A program made the position numbers and the translations under genes. Below are positions 25,110 through 36,115 of a DNA stretch of 64,000 nt, piece after piece. This DNA comes from Uloborus plumipes (lineage: Eukaryota; Arthropoda; Arachnida; Araneae; Uloboridae). Under the pieces are notes generated by a model. The model saw only the letters and a program-made list of their open reading frames with translations. It was not told the origin of the DNA and did no database searches. The DNA lies in contig JAXGGA010003436.1 in the NCBI GenBank assembly GCA_038373865.1, positions 1-64,000 on the forward strand. The letters are read 5' to 3'. Each line of letters begins with the position of its first letter. Within the stretch, counting starts at the first letter, position 1.

Positions 25110-25715
25110 TCCCTTTTCATTGATAGTCCTATTGGTGCGCTTTCGCTGGTTGGAACTCTAGTTTCCTGCTTGAGCATCCGACAGTAGCCTGACATCATAT
25201 ATTTACTTTCCACTTTTCTTGGTAACGTCTCTCTATGTCTTTCACATCTTAATGAAATTTCTCATCCTGTTCCTCACTAAAGCCACCAAAATTTTTGGAA
25301 AAATAGTCTACATGTGAATGTAGAAAATGGATTTTTAAACTCATGTTACAGTGCTAAACTTTGAATGCAGTAAACATTCTCTTAAAGATGTTTTTTTGCC
25401 AAAGTGTTTGTTTCTTCCCAAAAACTTGTTCCACACTCTTGAATGAGCTCCAGGCTTCTTTTTCAGTTTCTTTCATTGATTGATTCAAAAAACAATGTAT
25501 AAGATGAAACTTTGCGTATGTCAGGTCCTGTGAATATTTCCTTTCAATTTAGCTTCAAAAAATTTCAGAAACTTCAAACAAACATATTAACATATTTAAA
25601 AGTCTTCATCTTTTAGAAAACCCTTGATAAATTGCTTTATCAGTCCTAATTTAATGGGAAGAGGTGGAAACAGAACCTTTTCCCGATCAACCACTATACT
25701 GTTCAACGTGAAAAG
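25110..25715 (-). pseudogene. Decayed member of an uncharacterised multi-copy arthropod protein family
   Basis: Translation of the minus strand, with several frame changes and stops, gives an ordered series of blocks. These are VLFPPLPIKLGLIKQFIKGF at the 5' side, a region around KETEKEAWSS, then MSLKIHFLHSHVDYF, then a segment reading FSEEQDEKFHQDV and RRYQEKW, and near the end SGYCRMLKQET. From memory, this block order is shared by many 'uncharacterized' proteins in arthropod gene sets, which occur in multiple copies. I do not know an accepted name or activity. Here the wreck lies between long TIRs, which supports the idea that the family is transposon-borne. The histidine- and acid-rich later blocks could be a nuclease active site; that is speculation. 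Confidence 0.65.
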
Positions 25716-25998
25716 TCACGACTAGTACCTAGCACCTTTGAAGGTTCTATTTTAAAAAGGGGTGTGCACTTGATTAAAGAATGCACCATGGCAGCATTTC
25801 TGCTTATTCTGATAGTATTTTATTTTGATGGATCTTATAAAGAAGAAAAATAAATTAAGAAAAAAAAACACCAACACAAAACAATATTTTTAATAAACGA
25901 ATCCAACGAAAAAAATAATAAAATCCCCTTATCTATCTCTTATCACTATCACCCTTATTTTAATAAAATCCTTAATAATCCAAGAACCCAGTGCAACA

Positions 25999-26147
25999 TA
26001 TCTGTACCTCAGAACCAGACTAACGTATGTCCATTTTCGTCATTTTTCAGTAGAGGGGAAAAACGATGTATTCGACAATCGTTTTTCCCCTCTACCGAAA
26101 AATGACGAAAATGGACTTACGTTAGTCTGGTTCTGAGGTACAGATAT
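25999..26147. repeat. Near-perfect 149 bp fold-back
   Basis: The left arm starts ATATCTGTACCTCAGAACCA and the right arm ends with its reverse complement. The arms run about 67 bp each with one or two mismatches around a short TGTATTCGACA-like centre. It lies inside the 24823-26510 element. It could be a small fold-back MITE, or a structure made when that element was rearranged. No target duplication was identified. Confidence 0.88.
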
Positions 26148-27079
26148 TTGAACCTGATCCACGTGACTCTGTAGGTGACTGTAGCAGGCCTGTTTTAACT
26201 TTTCCTCATTCAACACCCACCCTCGCTCTCTCCCTTTTTTTCCGTTTTTATAACCGTGGGTACTCTTTGAACATCAAAGAAGCAATTAAGAAAAACTTTT
26301 TGTAATAAACATTGTTTTTAATCATAAACTAGTATAGTATTTATTCAGTTATATAGTGGGATAATGGTACATTACCCTACTCAATACACACGTTTTGAGG
26401 AAAAATTGTACGTGATGGATAAAAACGGAGGTCATTTTCGAATTCAGCACACCGAAAAACATAAAGAACACTCAAAATATCCCATGCAGTTTTTTGGTTG
26501 CAGACCTGTGTAATTAGTGAAACAATGCAAACCTTTATAATGAGACCTCTGGTACACATCAAAGGTGAATATGAACTGCTCAACTCAACGAATGATTTAT
26601 CTACCATTAAGTTGTGCCTATTAACTTCATCTAACGTAATCAAAACGATAAAATCAGCCCTTTTTTTCAGTTTTGGAAACGCAAGACTTTGTGCATTCTA
26701 TATTGAATTTACATCAAGGTATATTCGTTTTCCAATAAAATTTCCATTTTTATTGTAAAATCTGAAAGTTAAATTTGTAATTACATTAACCCATTAATGC
26801 CTGACATTTTTTTCCAAATGTATTTTGTATACTGGTTATACAGCTACAGAACAATCACTTTACAACGGTTATGCGCTGCAATCTGTTAATAATGAATTGA
26901 AACAATGCCAAAGTAATAATTGAACAATATTATTTTTTTGAAATGTTCATTTTTGTAAGTTCAGAAAGTTTAAAAGTCATTAGTAAGATGCTTTTACTTT
27001 TTTGTGTTTTTTTTTCTTCTTTTTTATAGTTTAAACTTGGTGCAGCATAACCAGAAGTACTTCTGGTGTGTGTGTGTGT

Positions 27080-27080
<1 letters not shown>

Positions 27081-27154
<74 letters not shown>
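27081..27154. repeat. (TA)n microsatellite, left part of an interrupted tract
   Basis: About 74 bases of (TA)n preceded by a short GTGTGTGTGT run. It stops exactly where the fold-back element begins. The tract resumes at 28681 and again at 28967. Confidence 0.95.
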
Positions 27155-27157
<3 letters not shown>

Positions 27158-28677
27158 TGCGATGCAAAAGTTTAGACAAATGGTAAATATGTGAATAAAA
27201 AGAAAACTATTCAACGGAATGCTTTCAAATTTCTACTTCAGGTACACAATATGGTCCCAAATACGTGTCTGGAGTTCTTAAAACTATAACTGCAATAAAA
27301 TTTTGGATATTACAAAAGACATTTTTTTACATTGTTGCAAAAGTTTAGACAATAGTCAGATTTTATGCAAATATCCCTTGAAATGTGATTGGTGGAGGAA
27401 ATGCGGGACTGTATTATTCATTTATAAAGTGCAGAGATTGCTGAATAAATAATCAAAATCTCAAAAGCTCTGTAGTTCTCGTGTAAAGAAGATGAGAAAG
27501 TTTGGAAACCGAAATTTGAAAATGAACCTACTTTATTAATTTTTTGTCTTTTAAATCGGCTCTAGTATGGTAGTATGTTGTTTTTTACTTTGTGGAGAGC
27601 AAATTCAGACATGCGTATCGATCAAAAGACCAAGAAAAAATATATTTCTTAAAGATGAAGGAATTGAAAAAACGGCTCGAACTGACGATTTGCCCCTTAG
27701 TCCTACAAAACTTCAACTTGGGTTAAAAACAGCACATGACAGCATAAGTAGATGAACAACTGAATCGGAATGAATAAAAAAAACAAAGAATTGTGCTTGA
27801 GCCTTTTCGGACAGAGTGTCCCAAAATAACCCGGATTTTAATGGTAAAAGCAGCACAGCATATGATCATTGGATATTTCTCAAGTCCCGCGAAAAGAATT
27901 ATAATCCATCTAGGCCATCCCAATTTTAATAATTTTAATCAAAGAAAGTACCATTCATTTTTTAGTCACGATGATACATATGCTGCTTTTCACATTAAAA
28001 TATGGCTTATTTGGGACACTCTGTCCAAAAAGACTCAAGCACAATTCTTTGTTTTTTTTATGCATTGCGATTCAGTGGCTCATCTACTTATACTGTCACG
28101 TGCTGTTTTTGACCCAAGTTGAAGTTTTGTAGGATTAAAGGGCGAATCGTCAGTCTGAGCCGCTTTTTCAATTCCTTCATCCTTAAGAAATATAATTTTT
28201 CTTGGACTTTTTGATCGATACGCATGTCTGAATTTGCGTTCCACAAAGTAAAAAACAATAAACTACTATACTAGAGCCGATTTAAAAGACAAAAAATAAA
28301 TAAAGTAGGTTCATTTTCAAATTTCGGCTTCCAAACTTTTCATATTCTTTACACGAGAACTAAAGAGCTTTTAAGATTTTAATTATTTATTCAGCAATCT
28401 CTGCACTTTATAAATGAATAATACAGTCCCGCATTTCCTCCACCAATCAGATTTCAAGGGATATTTGCATAAAATCTGATTATTGTCTAAACTTTTGCAA
28501 CAATGTAAAAAAATGTCTTTTGTAATATCCAAAATTTTATTGCAGTTATAGTTTTAAGAATTCCAGACACGTATTTGGGACCATATTGTGTACCTGCAGT
28601 GGAAATTTGAAAGCATTTCGTTGAATAGTTTTATTTTTATTCACATATTTGCATTTTGTCTAAACTTTTGCATCGCA

Positions 28678-28680
<3 letters not shown>
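27155..28680. mobile_element. 1.5 kb fold-back element (giant inverted repeat)
   Basis: The left end CACTGCGATGCAAAAGTTTA pairs with the right end, its exact reverse complement. The pairing continues almost to the centre near 27918: left TTGTGCTTGAGCC (27791) against right GACTCAAGCACAA (about 28033), and left GGTAAAAGCAGCA against right TGCTGCTTTTCAC. Each arm is over 700 bp with scattered differences. Both ends abut (TA)n, so the element used a TA target inside a microsatellite. The open frames in the arms (27567-27755, 27793-28122) are mirror readings and show no recognised domain. Such elements arise when a TIR element forms a head-to-head dimer; that origin is inferred. Confidence 0.92.

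Positions 28681-28758
<78 letters not shown>
28681..28758. repeat. (TA)n microsatellite, middle part
   Basis: About 78 bases of (TA)n between the fold-back element and the next MITE. Confidence 0.95.
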
Positions 28759-29069
<311 letters not shown>

Positions 29070-29599
29070 TATAAATCTGCAAAGATGGATAGATTTCTCT
29101 ATATTAAAGTTTCAAGAGGTGTTTTTTCAACTAAAATCGTTGAGTATCGACCCGTGATTATCCGGATATTTAGTGTGTATTCAATGAATGCTCAAATGTG
29201 AAAATCTGGGGCTGGGTTAGTTTCTACGAAACATTTTAGTTAAATTGAAACTTTTGCTGTGAGAACATTAAGAATCAGCATTTCTTCGAATCAGCATTTT
29301 TAGTTTCCTCGCTAATACGTCATCAAATACATCTAAATCTATCTACTCAACATCTACATATAGCGTTAAAATTTATAATTGACCAGAAAGTTTGGTTTTC
29401 TACTGCAGGACGTAAGTACTGACTTTATCTAGAGAAGTAATAACTTATGTATCAGATGCGGCACTATTACGCAATGTCTTTGTAAGCTGAAAAGAGGGTA
29501 ACGATGACAATTATTGTAATAAATTTGAAATAAGACAATCATTAAATATTGGAGCTCTGAATCTTCAAAAACCGAAAACTGGATGAAACGTTTAGTTCC

Positions 29600-29811
29600 A
29601 ACTTTTTTGCTTCTTTTGATTGATGCCGCGACATCTCAAAACATACTTTTTTGGGACTCTTACTGGTCATATAAGTTATAAGAACTACTTACGCACACTT
29701 AACCTTAGTAATAGAAATCTGTGCGACTGTGACCAAGATAATGAGAATCTGGAACATTTATTGCTTCGGTGGACTCTTTTTTTTTTTAGTTACTTCATAG
29801 AAAAACGCTAA
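29600..29811 (+). pseudogene. Relic of a non-LTR retrotransposon ORF2 C-terminus
   Basis: The translation shows the pattern found after the RNase H or RT region of R1/Jockey/I-type non-LTR elements: LTGHISYKNYLRTL, then NRNLCDCDQDNENLEHLLL. This is the GH-(x)n-YL-(x)n-C-x-C-(x)n-E-H-L-L arrangement of the C-terminal zinc-knuckle segment. Only about 60 codons remain, with no catalytic YADD motif, poly-A tail or 5' part nearby. This is a 5'- and 3'-truncated fossil inside the TTAA unit. The clade cannot be fixed from so short a piece. Confidence 0.65.
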
Positions 29812-30197
29812 CGCAGGAATGCAAAAGCCTGCATTAGAGCATTACTTGTTTTTTTCTGACTTCTTGTCCATTCTTCTAAGCCACAGCACTCAGACTTTTA
29901 TTATTTTTTGGAAAATATATTAATGCTATTTTTTGTATAAAGGTTTTTTTCAAAGGCGGTTATTTTAAAATTCGTCTTCTTCGTCATTTGCACTGTTGCT
30001 TTACTTACCTTATGGCCTTATGCGATACTCTGTGATGCACAAGGAGTTTTTTGCTGTATCTTCCACTAAAAAATCTACACCCTCACGCAATTACGCAGAT
30101 TTTTTACTTAACTCATTTTCAGGCGTTGAGCTCTATGAAACAAACGCTTGCAGAGCTGCAGTATTGCTAGAAAGATGAAATCAGAGAACCAATATCA

Positions 30198-30606
30198 TAC
30201 CCAAGTAGCATCAACTCATCGGATTTTGCTCGGCCGATCAACAAACTCCTCGTAAACTGATCCTGTAACGCACGATGACATCGTTCCGATCAGTATCCGA
30301 GCACGGTTTTCGATGAGCTACTTTTCATCGGAAAGCGATATCCTTCAGATCAACTTTCCCGATGAAAATAAGATGAGCTATATTCCATCGGAAAACGATA
30401 TCCTTCCGATCAAGTTTCCCGATGAAATTCCTCGGCACGGGACTGTTCTGCTCGTAAATTGCTCCAAATCTCATCGTATTCTCATCGGATTTTGCTGCTC
30501 GGATTCTGCTCGGCCGATGAGACATATTGGATCATCGGCCGATGAGAATTTCATCGGGTTTTGATGAATGGCCGATCATCGGCCGATGAGATGATGCTGC
30601 TAGGGT
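30198..30606. mobile_element. MITE with repeated CTCATCGGCCGATGAG palindromes
   Basis: The ends are inverted: TACCCAAGTAGCATCA at the left, and the reverse complement of TACCCTAGCAGCATCA at the right, each continuing into CTCATCGG. The interior holds several copies of the palindrome-forming word CTCATCGGCCGATGAG or halves of it. It also holds a 60 bp direct duplication, with GATGAGCTA(C/T)(T/A)TTTCATCGGAAA-like units starting near 30313 and 30373. Its GC content is far above the surroundings. The target duplication is unclear. The 83-codon frame at 30313-30564 reads through these repeats and is not a gene. Confidence 0.75.
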
Positions 30607-33600
30607 ATGCACAGCTCGTCAATATTGCTAAGAAACATTAAGTTTTTCGCAATATTTAAGAACAGACAATGATTGAAAAAAGTAAACAAAGTACATATTT
30701 AGTATGAGCAATGTGCATTTGTTATAGGGCAAAATGGTAAGAAATGACCAATATTGGACCATTGCCTAAATTGCACCTCATGCATAAAAGCTATCATAAA
30801 GCTGCGTGATACATTTTATCACGGAAAAGAAAAGATTTAGGAGTGCAGGTTACAAAGATGAAGTTTTATTAGTCTTCCAAAAGCGTAGCTTGTGTTACAA
30901 CATGATTTGTATTTAGCACTTCTAAAATCCTATTTTAAATTTTTCTACATATAGATTAATAATGCCCAGAATTGTTAGCTGAAGTAAGTGCTCTTATAAT
31001 AGCATAAACGGTATTTATTAGGCCTCACAGTAATGAATTTACATACCAGATTATGGCCCTTGTCAACGAAGTATAAATAGAAGAATAAAAAATGGTATGT
31101 TTATCTTTATTGGCCGGAATCGGTTTTCTATAATGGACCGGTGGTCCAATTTAAAAATCTGAAAATTAACAAGTTTCACCTTAGAAAATGTTATTGATGT
31201 TACTTAAATGCATAATATTTATTTTTTTTTTTTTTTAAGAGGTTTCCTAGAAACCACTTTTGCGGTCAAACTATTAACTTTTTTTTCGGATCTGGGGGAG
31301 GGGGGAGGTTTTAGAGTTAGTTTTGTCGAATACAATTTCTTAATTTTTCAACTTGACAGAAGTTTGTTTTCTGTAACTAAACTTGTTGACCGATCATTTT
31401 ACTACTGATAGCTGTGCTAATTTCAATGGTTCTTAATTCTTGAAGATGGCGAAAAGGGGGGAACAGTGTTACTGGGAGGATGAAATGATGTAGAAAGCCA
31501 TTTTTGTATGTCGAAACATGAATATGGGGCGGAATAGAGCAGGTTGTACTAGTATATATCATAAACCTACCTCGAGGACTTTATGATGTCAACATTATTG
31601 CTTGAAAACATAAAAAGTATATTAAAAAAATATTGCTTTCCTTACTTAATGAACATTATTTGATTAATCATGCATTAGTGTTGGAAGAAAGTTTTTTTTG
31701 GACTGACAGGGGCAATGACGTTCTGTGTTTTGTTTCCTTAACACAGCTAAAGCAAATAATTTATCTCACGGGTCTAATCTTGAGTTGAAAATGAGAAATG
31801 GGAGAAAGTGATGGAAATCTTCATTATTTCAAAACCAATTGTAGATAAGCACTTCATATGTAACTGCGGTATTTAAAGTAGCTAAAACAGACTTTACATA
31901 ATACGAAAGCTCCAAAAGAAATTAGTTGATAAGGGTTTAATTGAACATCTTGTACTTTTACGTGTTAGCGTCCAATGAGAACTTTCATTCAATACCAAAT
32001 AGAAGTTTTGGTTGGCAAATCTCACGGATTATCTACAGGATTAGGAAAGATTGTGGGTGGTTTTCTCAAAGACAGAAATTTGGCTTGTGAACAGACACGT
32101 ATTTCATGTCAGTGACTTTCCTGAAGCTGACATAGAACATAAAAAATAGCCGAAAACATCACACTCTCTGGCATCGAATTCTTTGTCACACAACTAAGAT
32201 TACAGAGATAACTAAGTGCATGGTATTACACCAGTGAGTGCATAACCTTTTGGATCCGGGCTGTTTTTAGAAGTTTTTCTTTCGACCCAGGTAGTACGAC
32301 AGTTGAACCACAGATTTCTTTTCCATTGAAAAGAGAAGGTATAAACTGTCGTACCAGACGTATGAAACCTTGAAAAGATCCCCGGCTCCAAAGGATTCGA
32401 GTGAAAATCTCAACCCCGTCCTCTAAAAAAAATATACGGTACAGCATGTGTACCGTCCGGCTCCTAAAAGATAAATAATGTGCCAAAGGGTCCCAAAGGA
32501 AGAGAAGATCATGTATTTTTTTGCATTGATAATAAAAGGGGTTGGGGTGGAAAATTGGCCACTCAACAAATATTGTATTGCGTATACATTCATTTTTACT
32601 TATTTAGTGGTTGAATTTTTTCAGTATATTCACTAAATTGTCTAAGGAAAAATCTACAAGCTTCATTAACTCTTGAAGTTATAACATGTTTTCTTCAAAT
32701 ACTGAAATGAAGGCATAAACTTACGATTGGAATATAGTCTTGGGAGGAGATAAAGCAGAATATAAAACTATTTCCTAAATACCTACATAAAGATAGCCGT
32801 AAGAAAAAGAAATTGGCAAAAGACCAGCAGTTATAAAAAAAGCAACAAAAATTGTTTCTGTATCTTCACAGTCCTGAAAACAATAAATTCTCTTTAGATC
32901 CGTCTTTATGGGGTACTTTCTCTGGAAAAACTCACTGCAGTGTTTGTCTGTGTAGTTTAGCTATGCCGATATGTATTTATCGTTAGTAGAAGAGAATAAG
33001 CTATTTAAACAATGTAACACTCTGAAGAGTTCAATTGTATGTTATTCCATATTTTTTCTCACTTGGGGTTTTAAGCAAAATAAAGAATTAGTATGATCAA
33101 ATGAAACTCTCTTTTTTTGATAAGTTACAACGCTTTTTCTTTTCTTTTCTTGCACGTAACTTTTGCATTATTTTTGGTACTTCAATCCATAAAAGTATTA
33201 GGGAATGTAGAAATCAAAATAATTTTTATGACTTTAATCATTAATTATAGTTTATAATATATTAATAACTATTTTCCGTGAGTTCTCCAGACTGTTTGGA
33301 GTCCCATAAGCTAAAAATATGAGATGTGCATTGTAGCCGGAGGAAAAATTTTGAAGACTTACTTTGATCCATGCACCTTTTGCTTTTTTTTTAAAGCAAC
33401 CATTAAAAAAAAAGCAAAATAGTATCTTATGTCTCTTTTTTATGGCGCTTCTGTGTACATCAGTGCTTCAAGAAAGCATTTTCGACCCGACATTGCTGTA
33501 TGATGTCGAGTCTTCAGGCGGCTCCCAACCCCTCCTAGAAATTCTGAAGCACTTAAATGGGACACCCTGTATGGTAAATTGGCAGATTACAGGTTAATCG

Positions 33601-34052
33601 GTAGAGCCGATTTAATGATCATGATAATTATATTTAATATTACCAATTTCATCATCACTGCCTTTTTCTTTTACAATTTTACTTTTAAAAATAGTTATTA
33701 ACTTATTTCTGAGAGGTGATTTATTTTTCTCCATTTTTCTAAAATAACTTCAAAGTTTCATCCAATTTCTTTGAACCATATTTCATGTTATTGTTCGCAA
33801 AATTACATTAATGCATAACATTATTAACACATTGTTAAGTATGTTCACTAGACATTAATGTTTAAAAATATTGGTTGAGGCTGCGGTGAGCAATTCACCG
33901 CAACTCTTTTCTTTTTCACTACTGTGATAAATCTTAGTTTAATTAGTTGCTCCTCATTTTATTTTTCCACTTCTCACTTTTAGATAAACCTATCTTTACT
34001 TCTTCATAATATATAAACCTATCTTTATTTCCTTCATTTCTAATTATGAAAT
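30607..34052. other. Interior of the TTAA unit, no gene seen
   Basis: Scattered frames of 60-90 codons are present on both strands, but none matches a transposase that I recognise. Near 32250-32400 CCTTTTGGATCCGGG and its approximate reverse complement (CCCCGGCTCCAAAGG) form a loose inverted pair, possibly part of an old MITE. Near 33885 GCGGTGAGCAATTCACCGC is a short hairpin. Confidence 0.45.
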
Positions 34053-34105
34053 TTCAAGCTGGATAATAACTATCCAGCTTTTTCAAGCTGGATAGTTATT
34101 ACTTG
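34053..34105. repeat. Three alternating copies of AAGCTGGATA
   Basis: AAGCTGGATAATAACTATCCAGCTT is immediately followed by a third copy, AAGCTGGATAGTTATTACTT. The first two form a hairpin, and the third repeats the first in direct orientation. It lies near the right end of the TTAA unit. Confidence 0.8.
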
Positions 34106-34542
34106 TTTTTGTTCTGTACGACCTGAGTACAAAACACCAAGCTGTTGCAGCCAAGATTGCAGAACATAACCATTGTAAAGTGTGTTCTGTAGCAGTTTTA
34201 ATATGATCTTTATCAAAAATTGCATCGTTCACAATCTCAAGAAAAAAAACTAAGTTTTCAATGTTATTCCCAGCTTCCCAGTTTATGTCAATTGCTGATT
34301 TTATTTCTTCTTATAAAATGTCTTTTTAAATATTATATCGTTGGCAGAAAAAAAAATAGTCAAAAAAGTATGTACACTCTGGTTGTCCATCGTAACTTTT
34401 AAGGGACGTTTTTTCTTTACTTAATAAAACAATTATTTTTTACATAATATTTTTTTTATTATTTTCCTGTCCATTAAACACTATTTGTAACCAGTATATA
34501 AAATATCTTTGAAAAAAAAAATGTCCGGCATTAATGGGTTAA

Positions 34543-35934
34543 TACTACAAAATATGTGTCAATATCATAAAATATGTATGATCTTTCAGAGATGTACCTA
34601 TATTCAAAACGTACGTATGCTTATAAATAAAAAAGTTATTTAAAATAACGAATTAAAATGTTAATTTTCAAAATAAATTAGTGTCAAAATAGCCAAATTT
34701 TTAAACAGTATATCATTTACCAAAAAATATCTATTTAGTATTTCTACCGTCCAAGTAAGAAATTGCATGTGACTACCCGCTTTCGTTTGCATTAAACATC
34801 AAGATACGGAATGCACGAACTAGTTTAAAATTCTAAAGAACTATAACTTTGAAACTAGTACAATGTTTTTTTCTTAACAGATTTAGAAAGATTTTAAAAT
34901 TTAACATTGAGTAGAATTTTCAAAGTTCTAAAATAATCCTGTATTCCTAAGAAAGTCTTTAGAATAACATTCCGTTTCTGATTTCAAGGATTTCTTTCCT
35001 ACTGACAGGTGGATAAAATGTTCGCATGTTTACTTTTGTGTGTCGAGTCATTTTGAAATTTGTGCTTTATTTTCTAGTAAGAAGTTTTACTTAAGGAGGC
35101 ATTTTAATTCCTTCGAAGTAAAATTCTGAAGAAAAAAGACCATGTGTTTTTTTTTCAACATATTTAAGTAAGCAGGGAATTAGTTATTCTGACAAAAAAT
35201 TAAAAAGGAAATTGTTTGCTTAAGATAAACGTGAATGATTGTAAAAACAGTAAATTTCGTTTCAGTCAAAGTAAACAATATTGCAATTATGATAGGAAAA
35301 AAAAAGGTTTTTTCTGAGCAATCAATTTAATTTCAGATATATATGCACAGTATCCAAAACTAAAGGTACCACTTGTTCTTCTTAGCTTACTGTAAAGAAA
35401 AACATAGCTTATATGAAGGAAAAAATCGATTTATAAAAATTTATAGCAAAAGAGACAGTGAAAGAGTCGAAATGAAAAGGTGTAATTTGTGAGGGAAAAT
35501 GTGTGTGCGTGTCTTGTAATGTACTTCTTTTTTCCTAAAAATGGACATTGCCACCAATGTTTTGTGAATCACTTTTGCATAAAACTTATGCGAATTTTTG
35601 GTATGCATGTAATATATAATTGTTCAGTGCACATTTCTATCAATTTTATTACTTCTACATTCATTAATTTCAAAGCAGACCAAATAAACGCACGTACGAG
35701 CTGCTGTTTAGCTTATCACCATTGTATACTGAAGAAAATTTTGCGGTAATTGTTACTGTAAAATTGGGTGTTCAAAGCACAGAAAATCTCAACAGCAAGA
35801 GGTATTGATAAAAGTAAGCAATTGCAGCATCAATTGGTTAATCACACGAGTTAGGGTGAAAAGCATATAATTATTCATTACCACTCTCCCGTCTAGTTCA
35901 GTTCTGTTTTTTGGTTAATGCACGAATCTCCAGT
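34543..35934. other. AT-rich DNA, no gene seen
   Basis: Nothing recognised. The 86-codon frame at 35489-35749 has no family resemblance that I can support. Confidence 0.5.
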
Positions 35935-36115
35935 CGGCCACCTTGCCTAGTGGTCAGAGACGTCTGACCGTGATGCGGTGGCCCCGGGTCAAATCCTGGC
36001 TGGGGCATGGACGTACTTTCTCTCTCTCCTGTCATTGTCCTTTCTGTGTGTGTGAAAGTGTGTTATGAATGGATGCTTACCCTATAAACGGGTCCTTATG
36101 GCATGTTATGTACAG

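Larger units (their letters stand above)
24823..26510 (-). mobile_element. TIR transposon with long terminal repeats carrying an unnamed gene family
   Basis: The left end begins CACAGGTCTGCAA; the right end is its reverse complement (TTGCAGACCTGTG). Similarity continues inward for roughly 100 bp, with shared words such as GGTGTGCTGAAT(C/T)CGAA(T/A)ATGA and the same order of T runs. The flanks are TAA on both sides (24820-24822 and 26511-26513), which would be a 3 bp target duplication. The 1,688 bp interior holds a wrecked minus-strand coding region (25110-25715) and a 149 bp perfect-looking fold-back (25999-26147). A 3 bp TWA target is typical of PIF/Harbinger, but the termini do not look like the usual ones, so no superfamily is assigned. 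Confidence 0.75.

Noticed and set aside
27793..28122. 109-codon ORF at the centre of the fold-back as a possible transposase
   Set aside because: It spans the symmetry centre, so the two halves are approximate reverse complements; no catalytic motif is present.
30313..30564. 83-codon plus-strand ORF with MSYFSSESDIL/MSYIPSENDIL repeats
   Set aside because: The repetition is caused by a DNA-level 60 bp duplication inside a MITE, and the opposite strand is open too.
31208..31562. Small ORFs in the interior of the TTAA unit as a piggyBac transposase
   Set aside because: No DDD-type motifs or cysteine-rich C-terminal domain could be read in any frame.
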